Below are positions 24,209 to 33,048 of a stretch of 64,000 nucleotides of DNA, one piece after another; position 1 is the stretch's first letter; each line of letters begins with the position of its first letter. A program made the translations under genes and the position numbers. Under the pieces are notes generated by a model, which saw nothing but the letters and a program-made list of their open reading frames with translations, was not told the DNA's origin and did not search any database. Origin of the DNA: Roseiarcus sp963836695 (lineage in GTDB: Bacteria; Pseudomonadota; Alphaproteobacteria; Rhizobiales; Beijerinckiaceae); the NCBI GenBank assembly GCA_963836695.1, contig CAWIKX010000007.1:372001-436000 (forward strand), in the 5' to 3' direction.

Positions 24209-26297
24209 CCTAGGTCGGGCGGCCGTCAATTCCGCGCCTGGGGCGACACAGACTGGAGGCGTCGTCAACCTCGACACGATCACCGTCGCGCCGACCAGAA
24301 CGGCAGAATCCGTTGTCGACGCCATGGCTGGCGCGAGCGTAATCACGAGCGGTGAGATCCAACAGCAGCAGCCGAATTCCATCGCGGACATGCTGCAGAA
24401 CGTTCCCGGGGTCGCCTCCGAGGTGACGCCGAACGACCCCGGTCAGTCGATCAATATTCGTGGTATGCAGGATTTCGGTCGCGTCAACATATTGATCGAC
24501 GGCGCGCGGCAGGACTACCAAATCTCCGGCCACAACGCCAACGGCACGTTCTATCTCGATCCGCAGTTCGTCGGCCAAGCTGACATCGTTCGCGGACCCG
24601 TGTCGAACATCTATGGGTCAAGCGGAATCGGCGGCGTCGTCTCGTTCTCCACGCAAGGAGTCGATAGCGTCCTCAACGCAGATGAAAAGTATGGAGCGCT
24701 ACAGCGCTTCATCGTCGGCACCAACGATTCGGGCGTCGTCACGTCGACCGCAGGTGCGGCGAGGGTCGGCCCCAATGTCGATGTCTACGGACAGTTCCTC
24801 TACCGCAACAGCACCTCGTATCTGGATGGAAACGGAAGCGCGGTTCTCGACAGCGGCAGCTCGGTGGTCGGCGGCCTGTTCAAGCTCAATGTGCGGCCAT
24901 CGGAAGGGCAGCAGATCTCGCTGAGTGCGCTGACCCAGAACGACAAGTTCGCCAACAACGGAACGAGCAATCAAGGCGCGCGCGCTTCGACAACAATGTC
25001 CTGACCGGCACCTATACGCTTGGCTACACATACAAGGCGCCGACGACTGCGCTGATCGATCTCAGCTCGCACGTCTATTACGCAACGACTCAAAATCGTC
25101 AGACCTTTATCGCGCCCGACCTCGACGGCGCTTATACCGCACTTGGTGTCCAGCCCGGCGCGCCCCTCGAGGACAAGATCAACAGCTACGGCTTCGATCT
25201 CCACAACACGGCGCGCTTTACGACCGGCATCGTCAACCATGCGCTAACGGTTGGCGGTGATGGGACGCTAGACCACGTGACGACTTCTGACGACGCCGGC
25301 GGCTCTATCTCAGCGTTGACGCCATCCGGAAATCGCTCGCTCTGGGGCGCGTATGTCCAAGACGAGATCAGCTATAATTCCTGGCTACGCGTCCTCGGCG
25401 CCTTACGAGAGGACGGGTATAATCTCTCGGGTGGCGGGGTGAGCTCCGGCGGAACGCATCTTTCGCCGAAGCTCACGATTGGCATTACGCCGATCGGGGA
25501 ATCGAGTTCTACGGCACCTATGCTCAAGGCTATCGTGCGCCGTCGGTGACCGAGACGCTGATCGAAGGCGTGCATCCGTTTCCGTCGTTCACCTTCCTGC
25601 CCAATCCGAACCTCGTCGCCGAAACCGCTCATGATTGGGAGGCGGGCGTCAACGTCAAATACGACAACGTGTTTCGCGGGGGCGACAGCGTGCGCGGCAA
25701 GGGCACGGTTTTCACCAATCTGGTCGACAAGTTCATCGACCTCGAGCAGGTCGGCGAGCCAATTCTTACCTCGTTCGTCCCTGGCATTCCAAATTCAGCC
25801 TGTCCCTTCTTGCCGCCCGGCCTCTGCATACCCTTTCAGCCGTTTCAGTACGTCAACGTCGCGCAGGCGCGGCTCTCGGGCGTCGAGTTGGAAGCTGGCT
25901 ACGATTGGGGCTCGGGCTTTGCAACCTTCGAAGGTTCAGCGATCAACGGCAAGAACCTCGAAACTGGCATGTCGCTCACGACGGTCCCGCCGTATCGGGC
26001 GAGCGGCACTCTCGGTTTCCGATTTCTTGAGAATAGGGCGCTGGTCGTCGGCGCGCGCTTCACCGCGGACGGTGGCGGCCCGTTGCCGAGCATAGGCTAC
26101 GGGCTCGTGGATCTCTTTGCGTCTTACGCGTACAATGACCGCGTGAGCGCGAACTTCTCGGTGAACAACCTGTTCAACCGAGAGTACACACAGTTCCTCA
26201 ATGTCGAGCCCAATCCCGGGCTCACCGTCAAGGGCGGCATCACGATCAAGTTCGCGGAGCGCTAGGACGGTCGTTCCGAGCCCGCCACTGCAAGAGC

Positions 26298-26642
26298 ATG
26301 ACAATGTACATTGCAATGAATCGCTTCAAAGTCATCAAGGGCCACGAAGAGGAGTTCGAGCGCCGATGGCTTGGCCGTGATACCTATCTCGACCAGTTGC
26401 CTGGCTTCATCGAGTTTCACCTCCTGCGCGGTCCGGATCGCGGCGATCACACGCTCTATTCCTCCCACACGGTGTGGGCGGACAAGCAAGCGTTCGAGAA
26501 TTGGACGCATTCGGAGCAATTCCGCGCCTCGCACCGCACCGCGGGCGAGAATAAGCCGCTGCATCTTGGCCATCCGGAATTCGAGGGCTTCGAGACGATC
26601 CAGACTCTGAGGAACAACCACGCCCAGGACGCGGCGGCTTGA
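26298..26642 (+). CDS. Heme-degrading monooxygenase, HmuQ/HmuD-like (ABM fold)
   Basis: This 114-residue protein of the antibiotic-biosynthesis-monooxygenase dimeric alpha-beta barrel type contains MYIAMNRFKVIKGHEEEFE, LPGFIEFHLLRGP, HTLYSSHTVWADKQAFENWT and GHPEFEGFETIQTL. This matches rhizobial HmuQ/HmuD, which open the heme ring to release iron. The His near the C-terminal half of the ABM domain is the likely heme ligand. It sits 32 bases after the heme receptor and overlaps hutX by four bases. That order (receptor, monooxygenase, carrier) supports use of heme as an iron source. Confidence 0.85.
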   Translation: MTMYIAMNRFKVIKGHEEEFERRWLGRDTYLDQLPGFIEFHLLRGPDRGDHTLYSSHTVWADKQAFENWTHSEQFRASHRTAGENKPLHLGHPEFEGFETIQTLRNNHAQDAAA

Positions 26643-27163
26643 GGCTGGCTTCGGCATCTCCGGCGCTCGATCTTGAGACGGTGCGCGCGTCGCTGAAGGA
26701 ACAGCCTGACGGCGTGCTTGACGACATCGCGCGTCGCAACCGCGTGCCGCTGCGCGCCGTGTTCGATCTTCTGCCGGAAGGCGCGGCAAGGTCGGCGCCG
26801 GGCGCGCGATTTGCCGAGATCTGGCGGGACCGCGTCGATTGGGGGCAGGTGATGTTCATCGTCCATACCGAGGACGGCGTCTTCGAAACGAAGGCGCCGC
26901 TGCCGCCAGGGTCCGAGGGGCGCGGCTATTTCAACATTCACGGAGAGAGCCCGCTTGGCGGGCATCTGCGCATCGCCAGATGCGCCGCGATCTATTTTGT
27001 CGATCGGCCGTTCTTTGGCCGAAGATCCCGTTCGCTGCAATTCATCAACGTCGATGGCGGCGCGATGTTCAAGGTCTTTGCCGCGCGGGACGAAAAGCAC
27101 GAACTGATTGCCGATCAGCTCTCTCGCTTCGAGCGGCTGCGGGAAGCCGAGACCGAGGCTTAA
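26639..27163 (+). CDS. hutX: Heme utilization cytosolic carrier HutX/HuvX
   Basis: This 174-residue protein starts with TTG overlapping the previous stop. It shows the HutX pattern: ILDD-type N-terminal helices (GVLDDIARRNRVPLRAVFDL), FAEIWRDRVDWGQVMFIVHT, VFETKAPLPPGSEGRGYFNI and IARCAAIYFVDRPFFGRRSR. SLQFINVDGGAMFKVFAARD closes the domain. HutX binds heme in the cytosol and passes it to degrading enzymes; here that would be the adjacent monooxygenase. The gene is intact although its receptor gene is broken. Confidence 0.87.
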   Translation: MRLASASPALDLETVRASLKEQPDGVLDDIARRNRVPLRAVFDLLPEGAARSAPGARFAEIWRDRVDWGQVMFIVHTEDGVFETKAPLPPGSEGRGYFNIHGESPLGGHLRIARCAAIYFVDRPFFGRRSRSLQFINVDGGAMFKVFAARDEKHELIADQLSRFERLREAETEA

Positions 27164-27168
27164 GAGCC

Positions 27169-27363
27169 GGCAGCGCGCACGCGAACTCGATTCCCCCGTA
27201 TCTCATCGCCAACGCCGCGTTCGGCTACGACGCCAAGAATTGGGGTCTCGACGTCAACGTCCATAACATCACCAAAGAGCGCTATTTCCTCGTGGCGAAT
27301 GCTGCGGGCGCGCTCGTCGGCGAACCGCTCAGCGCGACTGTCACTCTTCACGCGAGGTTTTGA
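27169..27363 (+). pseudogene. C-terminal fragment of a second TonB-dependent receptor
   Basis: The last 60 residues of a barrel are recognisable: NSIPPYLIANAAFGYDAKNW, GLDVNVHNITKERYFLVANA and LSATVTLHARF, ending in an aromatic residue as outer-membrane barrels do. This is the final strand set of FhuA-type siderophore receptors, distinct from the heme receptor upstream. It begins directly after the hutX stop with no start codon of its own. It is a deletion remnant. Confidence 0.7.
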
Positions 27364-27516
27364 GTTCCTGCGGTGGAGTCTTCTGCTTGCCGCGGCCGCT
27401 TTGTGACGCGGCGCTGAAGGCTCCAATTTTCGAGCGCTTGCGTGGCGTCGGTCCGGCCGAGTCGCGGTTGTAAGGAAGGACAATCGATCAGGAGAATCTA
27501 TTTGAGAGATGGTCTT

Positions 27517-28363
27517 TCACCCGCCGAAATGGATGGGGACGGTGAGAGTGAGAACGGCGCCGCCGAAATCCGGCGGCGGGGCAGGGACGGGGCTCGCGAC
27601 GCCGCGGCAGGGACACCGCCTCGGCGTCCAGCGCTTGATCGCCAAACGAGCCGATCAGGCGCGTGGACAGTACCTGGCCGGAGCGGGCGATGGTGAAGGC
27701 GACAGAGGCGGTCCCTGTGGTGGCGGCGCCGGGCGGATAGCGCTTGTAGCGGTTCAAGTGGGCCATCAAGACGCTCTTCCAGGTCGCCGGCGAGGCAGAT
27801 GGAGCCGCGCCCGACCCCGCGGCGGGCGCTGCCGCCGCGTTCGAGCGCATTGCCAGCGTGCTTGGCGGCGCCGTGGTCTGACGCTGCTTCGGCTTGTCCG
27901 GATCAATCGGCTTCTTGCGCTCGGCCTCATGCGGCTTGGGCGGCGGATCCTTGTGAGCCTTCGGTCTGGGCGGCGGTGGGGGTGGCAGCACGAGCGTCGC
28001 TTCGGCCTTGTTCTCTTTCGGCGGCTCCGGGAGCTTCATTTCTGCGGGCTGCCGGGGCGGCGGGAAGTCGGGCTTGAGCGCTTCCGCGAGTTGCGGCCGC
28101 TCGGCCGGCGTCGGATCAGGCGTCGGCGGCTCCGCCGCTGCGACAGGGGTTGTGGGGCGGCGCCGGCGGAGCGACGGCGAGGGGCGCGAGGTCGATCATG
28201 ACCGCGGGCGGCGGAGTGTCCCGCGCGGCCTCGGCCTCGCGCCAGTTGAGGGCAGCCTGGCGGCCGCCAAGTGCGCCACGATCACAAGGATAGTCGCTAT
28301 GCCCCAGCGAAGCGTCGTGAGCGCTGCCTGTCTCCGCATCGGGTGGCGCGCGCCGTCCTCCAT
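27517..28363 (-). pseudogene. tonB: TonB energy-transduction protein, three frameshifts
   Basis: From ATG 28363: a cytoplasmic tail and membrane helix LRWGIATILVIVAHLAAA; after a shift near 28258, ALNWREAEAARDTPPPAVMI; after a second near 28146-28156, a long Pro-rich spacer (EPPTPDPTPAERPQ, LPPPPPPRPKAHKDPPPKPH). The C-terminal domain WKSVLMAHLNRYKRYPPGA with SVAFTIARSGQVLSTRLIGS then shifts near 27597-27604 into DFGGAVLTLTVPIHFGG. The order is that of TonB, which couples proton motive force to outer-membrane receptors. Three breaks in one short gene argue for real decay. Start overlaps the exbD stop (ATGA). Confidence 0.8.
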
Positions 28364-28720
28364 CACGGCTGCGGCGCCCCGGTCGGCTCAGGCGCCGGCG
28401 CGCCCACAGTGCTGTTCGATTGGCCGGCGTCCTCCAATCCGACCAGCGCGATCTTTAGGTAGCCTGCGTCGCGGAGGAGATTCATCACGTTCATGAGCTC
28501 GCGGTAAGCGACACCGCCATCGGCGCGAAGGAAAACGCGCTGCTCCCGATCATTGCCAGTGTGTTGGTCGAGGACGGCCCTCAGAGTTTCGCGGGGGACC
28601 GAATCGTCGCCGATCGGTCGGACATCTCTATGCATCTCGTCACTCATTCCGAGGGCGCAGGTCCTTCAGGAGGAACTCTGACCGTGATGTCGCTTCTTCG
28701 CTGAGAACACCGATCCCCAT
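28363..28720 (-). pseudogene. exbD: ExbD biopolymer transport protein with deleted membrane segment
   Basis: The N-terminus MGIGVLSEEATSRSEFLLKD begins at 28720. The C-terminal domain IGDDSVPRETLRAVLDQ, VFLRADGGVAYRELMNVMNL and LLRDAGYLKIALVGLED is well kept. In normal ExbD, about 60 residues between them hold the INVTPFIDVMLVLLIIFMV helix with the essential Asp. Here RNE(MSDE) runs straight into MHRDVRPIGDD, with a frame change near 28645. The protein could not anchor or couple to the proton gradient. No exbB is visible upstream. Confidence 0.8.
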
Positions 28721-28959
28721 CGGCGGAACGCCAAGCGCCCAACGTAGACGAAAAACTCTGGCGGCTTCGGTCAAACGACGGGCTGTCGCGGTCCAGTCAC
28801 GTGGCTCTCGAGATGACAGGTGACCCTAACTGCAAGAACAGGTTAACGCGCAAGGGTCGTGAGTTCTCTGTCGACTGTCTAAAGGAGGCAGGCGCCGGCT
28901 GTGTCGACCGGCTCATGATCTGTTAAGCCGTCCCCAAGCGGCTCGCAATCGCAATCGCG

Positions 28960-28975
28960 TTAGAACAATTCTAAA
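28960..28975. promoter_or_regulatory. Irr-type iron control element (ICE)
   Basis: TTAGAACAATTCTAAA contains the inverted repeat TTAGAA-CAA-TTCTAA and differs at only one outer base from the published alphaproteobacterial ICE pattern TTTAGAA-N3-TTCTAAA. It lies 240 bases upstream of exbD-tonB on their strand. Irr binds such sites when iron is limiting and heme is low. The match is seen directly; binding is inferred. Confidence 0.7.
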
Positions 28976-29043
28976 GTGAGGGCACCGCAAAAGCTTAGAG
29001 TTCAAACGTGCTCCGTTAGAACTCCAAGGATGCGCGACACGAC

Positions 29044-29058
29044 TTAGAAATATTCCAA
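29044..29058. promoter_or_regulatory. Second, imperfect ICE-like site
   Basis: TTAGAAATATTCCAA: the same TTAGAA-N3-TTCnAA layout with one mismatch in the right half. Related half-sites lie between (TTAGAG at 28995, TTAGAACTCCAA near 29016). The cluster over about 100 bases strengthens the reading of an iron-regulated promoter. Confidence 0.5.
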
Positions 29059-29266
29059 TCTAAAATGATTTCAGACCGACCGTGGGCCTTGCAAGCGACC
29101 ATTTGTGAGCACGCTGCTACGGCGGGCCCCAGAATGAATTCTGAATTGCAAAGAGCATTGGTCGGCGTTGTCGCTTTCCTCTCGCTCGCCTTGCATTTTT
29201 CGGCATGCAATTCGAGCCGTGAGCTCGAAGGTCGGCGTCCGGCGCCGGACCTCAGTGCGCCACAAG

Positions 29267-30253
29267 TCAATCCGCGCGGATCACTCTATTTCGCAGGATC
29301 CCGATGCGGTCAACGTCGAGTTCGACTGTGTCGCCGCTTTCAAGAAAGCGACCGATCTCTAGACCGCAACAGTTGCCGACGGTGCCGGACCCGAAGAACT
29401 CGCCGGCGCGAATTGTCTCGTCCTGCGAGGCATAGGCCAAGATTTCTTCGAACGAAAACAGCATGTCGCGTGTATCACCCTTCGCGCGCGTTTCGCCGTT
29501 CACCCGAACCGCGACCTTAAGCGCACGCGGATCGCCGAGTTCGTCTGGCGTGACGAGCCATGGCCCCGTTGCATTGGAGCCGTCGAAGCTCTTTCCCTTG
29601 GCCGGGCCAAGCCGAGCCCGCGTCTCGATCGCCTGCCGGTCGCGCGCGGAAAAGTCATTGAAGATCGTGTAGCCGAAAATATGCCGGCCCGCCTCGTTCG
29701 CCGGAATATTGCCGCGCGAGCGTTTGGTGACAATCCCGATCTCCAATTCGTAGTCCATCACCTTGCTGTACCGCGGCCATATGACGGTCGCGCCGGGCGC
29801 CGCGATCGTGAATCGGTTGGTGATGTAGTAGACAGGAATCTCGCGATAGATCGAAGGGAGGTCATCAAGGGGCGCGGCCATCGCTGCCTCGAACGCTTCC
29901 CGGCCGCATGTTGCCAAGGCCTTTATCGCCTTCGCGCCGCGGGCCGCCTGTTGAACGTGAAGCGCATACGACATCGCGTCCCGCATCTGCCGAGGCTCCG
30001 GCAGAGGTGCCATTAGGTCGACATCGGAGAGCGCGGACCAAAGATCGATTTCGCCACCGCCGCGCTCCAGAAGTCGCCGCGCATCATCGAGCCCAGCGTC
30101 ATCGGCGTCGATGAGATCAAGCATCGAGGCGAACGCCTCGCCAGGGGTGCCGACGCGGCGCGCGGCGGCGGCGATATCAAAGACTTGCCCCTTTTCCGCA
30201 TTGACGACGCCAACTCGGACCCCGCCCGTTAAACGATAGGTCGCGAGTTTCAT
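29267..30253 (-). CDS. Fumarylacetoacetate hydrolase (FAH) family protein
   Basis: This 328-residue enzyme has the FAH metal site MDYELEIGIVTK (Glu-x-Glu) and YTIFNDFSARDRQ (Asp), with LGPAKGKSFDGSNATGPWLV as substrate loop. FAH-family enzymes cleave C-C bonds next to a carbonyl, or decarboxylate or hydrate keto acids. The exact reaction cannot be told. The ATG at 30253 (MKLATYRLTGGVRVGVV) fits the family N-terminus. It is the last gene of a minus-strand operon with a SnoaL-like protein and an ADP-forming acyl-CoA synthetase, presumably under the divergent LacI regulator. Confidence 0.88.
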   Translation of the reverse strand: MKLATYRLTGGVRVGVVNAEKGQVFDIAAAARRVGTPGEAFASMLDLIDADDAGLDDARRLLERGGGEIDLWSALSDVDLMAPLPEPRQMRDAMSYALHVQQAARGAKAIKALATCGREAFEAAMAAPLDDLPSIYREIPVYYITNRFTIAAPGATVIWPRYSKVMDYELEIGIVTKRSRGNIPANEAGRHIFGYTIFNDFSARDRQAIETRARLGPAKGKSFDGSNATGPWLVTPDELGDPRALKVAVRVNGETRAKGDTRDMLFSFEEILAYASQDETIRAGEFFGSGTVGNCCGLEIGRFLESGDTVELDVDRIGILRNRVIRAD

Positions 30254-30347
30254 GACGATTATCCCTTCTGTGGCCACGAACGGGCCGACTCTTCCTCCGG
30301 TGAATGCAAAGCTGGCGCCGGACAGGCGTCCATAGAGGCGAGGCGAC

Positions 30348-30767
30348 TCACGGGATCGAAAATGTTCTGTCCATCCTCACGATCCGGCTGGCGAACAACC
30401 ACTCGCCGTCGACCCTTCGCAGTTCGCAGTCGTACTCGCCCGACGACAACAGTTCGCACTCGCCCGCGGCCGTCGCGAAGTCGAGAAGATAGCACCGCGC
30501 GCGGCCACGATCGCCGGCGACGTCGACGCGAAAGTTGCTGACGACGTGACGGAGTTGCGCGCCGCGCTGTTTCGATTCGACGATCTTCTGCGCGAACTGG
30601 CGCAACCGCGCCTTGCCTTGATGACGCCCGACGATGGGACTGTCCAGCCATCCGTCGTCGGTGAAGCAGCCCACGACGCCCTCAGCGTCGCCTTCGTCCA
30701 ACGCGGCGGCGTAGCGGACGAAAAGATCTTCGATCGCGAGGCGCTCCTCGATCGATGGTTTGGCCAC
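30348..30767 (-). CDS. SnoaL-like / NTF2-fold protein
   Basis: This 139-residue cone-shaped alpha+beta protein contains SIEERLAIEDLFVRYAAALD, GVVGCFTDDGWLDSPIVG, LRHVVSNFRVDVAGDRGRAR and LRRVDGEWLFASRIVRMDRT. Family members are small dehydratases, isomerases or ring-acting enzymes, and many are encoded in steroid, terpene or aromatic catabolic clusters. A second member of the same fold lies at 41203-41681. It lies between the FAH gene and the acyl-CoA synthetase (35-base gap). The active-site residues cannot be assigned with confidence. Confidence 0.82.
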   Translation of the reverse strand: MAKPSIEERLAIEDLFVRYAAALDEGDAEGVVGCFTDDGWLDSPIVGRHQGKARLRQFAQKIVESKQRGAQLRHVVSNFRVDVAGDRGRARCYLLDFATAAGECELLSSGEYDCELRRVDGEWLFASRIVRMDRTFSIP

Positions 30768-30802
30768 GAAATCCTCCGCTCGAGCGTCTCAAACTCCGCA
30801 CC

Positions 30803-32953
30803 CTATGGTTCGGATATGATCAGGAGGCCATCGACCGCGACGGCATCGTTTGCTGTCCATTTGATCGGATTGAGTTCGATCACGAAGCGTCGCCATGGCG
30901 CGGAGGCGGCGAGCTGGGCAAAACGAGCGACGCACCGGGACAGGGCTTGATCCGCCGTCACGCCTCCGGCGCGGCGCACCACGCGGAGACGGTTGAGCGC
31001 GCGCGCCGCGGCGATCGCGCTGATTGGAGCCGACATCAAGATCGCATCGTCAATGAGCTCGGTCATGACGCCGCCCGCGCCGATCGAGACCATCACGCCG
31101 AAGTTCGGATCGCGGTGGGCCGAGAGTAACAGCTCGTCCCCGTCGGGCGCCATCTTCTGAACGTAGACGCCGTCCAGCGTGACCGACCGCGATTGAGCCC
31201 GCGCCATGATGCGCCCCCAGGCATCCCTTATATCCGCCTCAGTTCGCAGGGAGAGAGTGAGCAGACCGGCGGCCGCGCGATGCGTCACCTGTCGAGAAAT
31301 CCCCTTCATCGCGGCCGGCATGCCGACCTCGTCCGCGATTTGGACGGCCTCGTCTTCGGTGTGTGCAAGCCGACCCGGCGCCACGCTCATCCCAGCGTCC
31401 GCGAGCAAGCGGTGGCATCGATCCTCGGTGACGACCTCGCCTGGCTCCGGCGCCGGCACGAACGCGGACCAGTCGAATATCGCTGGCGCCGCCCGTTCGC
31501 CCACCGAGGCGAGATCTTCGACATATGCCGCCAGCCGACCGATCGTGCGAACTCCTCGGGAATATTCTGGGAAGAGGTGCATCGAGCCTGCTCGAAACGT
31601 GTCGCGCGCGGCGTCGATTGCAAGCGGCCAGGCCGCGAGGGCCGGCTTTGGACAACGCGCCCGGAACGCGACGATCGTTTCCGCGAGCTCAGCGTCGCCA
31701 CGGGACATTGGGCCGGCCTGGAAGAAAATGGTTCCGATGCCGGGATCGCTCGCGATCACGTCCAGCACCTGCGGGAAACTCTTAAGCCACTTCGGATCGA
31801 GATAGGTTTGCGGAGTGAGGTCAACCGGGTTTCGGGTTGTGGCCAGTGGCGGAACGATTTCCTTCAACGCTTCACGAGTTTCGACAGAAAGCGAAGGAAC
31901 GGCGAGACCCGCGCGGTCGCATTGATCGGCTGACAAGACACCGCTGCCTCCGCCGAATGTGATCGCCGCCACGCCAGGGCTCGAAGGAAGCTTGGAGAGG
32001 TCCGCGCCGCTGAACTGAAGCGCCACGTCGAGAAGCTCCTCAAGTGAATCCACCCTAATCGCGGCGCACTCGCGCAACACGGCGTCCCACACGCGCCTCT
32101 CCCCGGCAAGGGCTCCGGTGTGCGCGGCCGCGGCAATAGCGCTGGGCCCAGTTGCGCCCGCTTTGAGCACTATGACAGGTTTGCGCACATCGCGAGCGGC
32201 TGTGAGCGCACGTCGAAGCTTTTGGCCGTCGCGCACGCCTTCGAGATAGAGGGCGATCACCTTTGTCAGGGGGTCGTCGACCAGCGCCTTCAGGAAGTCC
32301 GCCGCGCCGAGGATCGCCTCATTGCCGGTGCTGACCGTATAGCGAAAACCATAGCCTTGCTGCTGCGCCAAAGCGTGCGCGATCGTCGCCAACCCGCCGC
32401 TATGGCTGATTATTGAGATGTTGCCTGGGAGGAAACGATCGAAGGAGAGCATCATCGAGGCGAAGCTCGCGGTGATCGGTGTATGCGTTTCGATGACGCC
32501 GAGGCAGTTCGGCCCGAGAATGGCGAACCCCGTTTCCCGACAGACGGCGATTAGCTCCTCTTGCCGCGCGGCGCCATCTGCGTCGCCCTCGATGAATCCC
32601 CCGGCCCAAACAATGCCCGCCCTGATTCCCGCGGCCGCGCAGTCTCGTACGGCGCCGGAAACCGCGCTCGCCGGAACGGCGAAGATCGCGAGATCTGGCA
32701 GCGATGGGAGTTCGGACAAGCTGAGGTAGCCTGGGAGGCCCGCCACCGACTCTCGCCGCCGGTTGATCGGATAGACCGCGCAAGGGGATCCGAACTTCCG
32801 GAAGAACCTGACCGCCGCGCCGCCCACATTGCCTGGTTGGTCGGACGCGCCGATCACCGCCACTGAACGTGGGTGAAGGAAGGCGGACACGTCAGCGAAG
32901 TCGTTCGCCGGCGCGAGACGTTCAGAAGCCTCTATGCCCACCCTTGCCGTCAC
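30803..32953 (-). CDS. ADP-forming acyl-CoA synthetase (acetate--CoA ligase type)
   Basis: This 716-residue single chain holds both subunits of the ACD family. First a CoA-binding domain (SVAVIGASDQPGNVGGAAVR, residues about 30-50). Then a ligase domain with ISIISHSGGLATIAHALAQQ and the phospho-His loop AAAHTGALAG (His about 278). Then an ATP-grasp domain (GVYVQKMAPDGDELLLSAHR, IGAGGVMTELIDD). It converts a carboxylate plus ATP and CoA to acyl-CoA, ADP and phosphate. As first gene of the operon, 96 bases from lacI and with a LacI-type palindrome between, it is probably induced with the TRAP transporter. The substrate acid is unknown. Confidence 0.9.
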   Translation of the reverse strand: MTARVGIEASERLAPANDFADVSAFLHPRSVAVIGASDQPGNVGGAAVRFFRKFGSPCAVYPINRRRESVAGLPGYLSLSELPSLPDLAIFAVPASAVSGAVRDCAAAGIRAGIVWAGGFIEGDADGAARQEELIAVCRETGFAILGPNCLGVIETHTPITASFASMMLSFDRFLPGNISIISHSGGLATIAHALAQQQGYGFRYTVSTGNEAILGAADFLKALVDDPLTKVIALYLEGVRDGQKLRRALTAARDVRKPVIVLKAGATGPSAIAAAAHTGALAGERRVWDAVLRECAAIRVDSLEELLDVALQFSGADLSKLPSSPGVAAITFGGGSGVLSADQCDRAGLAVPSLSVETREALKEIVPPLATTRNPVDLTPQTYLDPKWLKSFPQVLDVIASDPGIGTIFFQAGPMSRGDAELAETIVAFRARCPKPALAAWPLAIDAARDTFRAGSMHLFPEYSRGVRTIGRLAAYVEDLASVGERAAPAIFDWSAFVPAPEPGEVVTEDRCHRLLADAGMSVAPGRLAHTEDEAVQIADEVGMPAAMKGISRQVTHRAAAGLLTLSLRTEADIRDAWGRIMARAQSRSVTLDGVYVQKMAPDGDELLLSAHRDPNFGVMVSIGAGGVMTELIDDAILMSAPISAIAAARALNRLRVVRRAGGVTADQALSRCVARFAQLAASAPWRRFVIELNPIKWTANDAVAVDGLLIISEP

Positions 32954-32995
32954 TTTCCATCAGCCGTATTCACTTAGACAATTATGTTGCCTTTT

Positions 32996-33009
32996 TTGAA
33001 ATGTTTCAA
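32996..33009. promoter_or_regulatory. LacI-family operator 1 (lacI/acyl-CoA synthetase divergent promoter)
   Basis: TTGAAATGTTTCAA, a perfect 14-bp palindrome (TTGAAA-TG-TTTCAA) in the 95 bases between the two divergent genes. Its left arm could serve as the -35 of lacI with TCGATA 17 bases on (33019-33024). The same sequence recurs at 34130 and a variant at 39712. Confidence 0.8.
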
Positions 33010-33048
33010 TACGCGCCCTCGATATCGAAATCAAACAACCGGGCAGGG

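Larger units (their letters stand above)
23152..26265 (+). pseudogene. TonB-dependent heme receptor, split by IS481 and frameshifted twice
   Basis: Outer-membrane receptor with plug (ITVAPTRTAESVVDAMAGAS, IADMLQNVPGVASEVTPN, INIRGMQDFGRVNILIDGAR, IYGSSGIGG) and barrel. The pattern YRAP-x-H-x-NPNL (YRAPSVTE, GVHPFPSFTFLPNPNL) is the signature of heme/hemoglobin receptors. Removing bases 23189-24213 (the IS and one CCTAG copy) joins GTG 23152 in frame to the plug. Two frameshifts follow: in the GC repeat near 24978-24988 and in the G-run 25496-25499. The end is the usual C-terminal GGITIKFAER. No signal peptide is visible after the GTG, so the original start may be lost. HmuQ-like and HutX genes follow directly. 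Confidence 0.85.
28721..29266. other. Regulatory gap upstream of exbD, no gene
   Basis: About 545 bases without a supportable gene. A weak open frame on the plus strand (from 29065) has a lipoprotein-like stretch FLSLALHFSACNSS, but it runs into the FAH gene out of frame and is not credible as a whole. The segment holds two Irr-type palindromes (28960 and 29044) and related half-sites. Any exbB that once preceded exbD has gone. Confidence 0.5.

Noticed and set aside
29065..29520. A possible small lipoprotein with LHFSACNSS
   Set aside because: The signal-like stretch is short and the rest of the frame is the antisense of the FAH gene.
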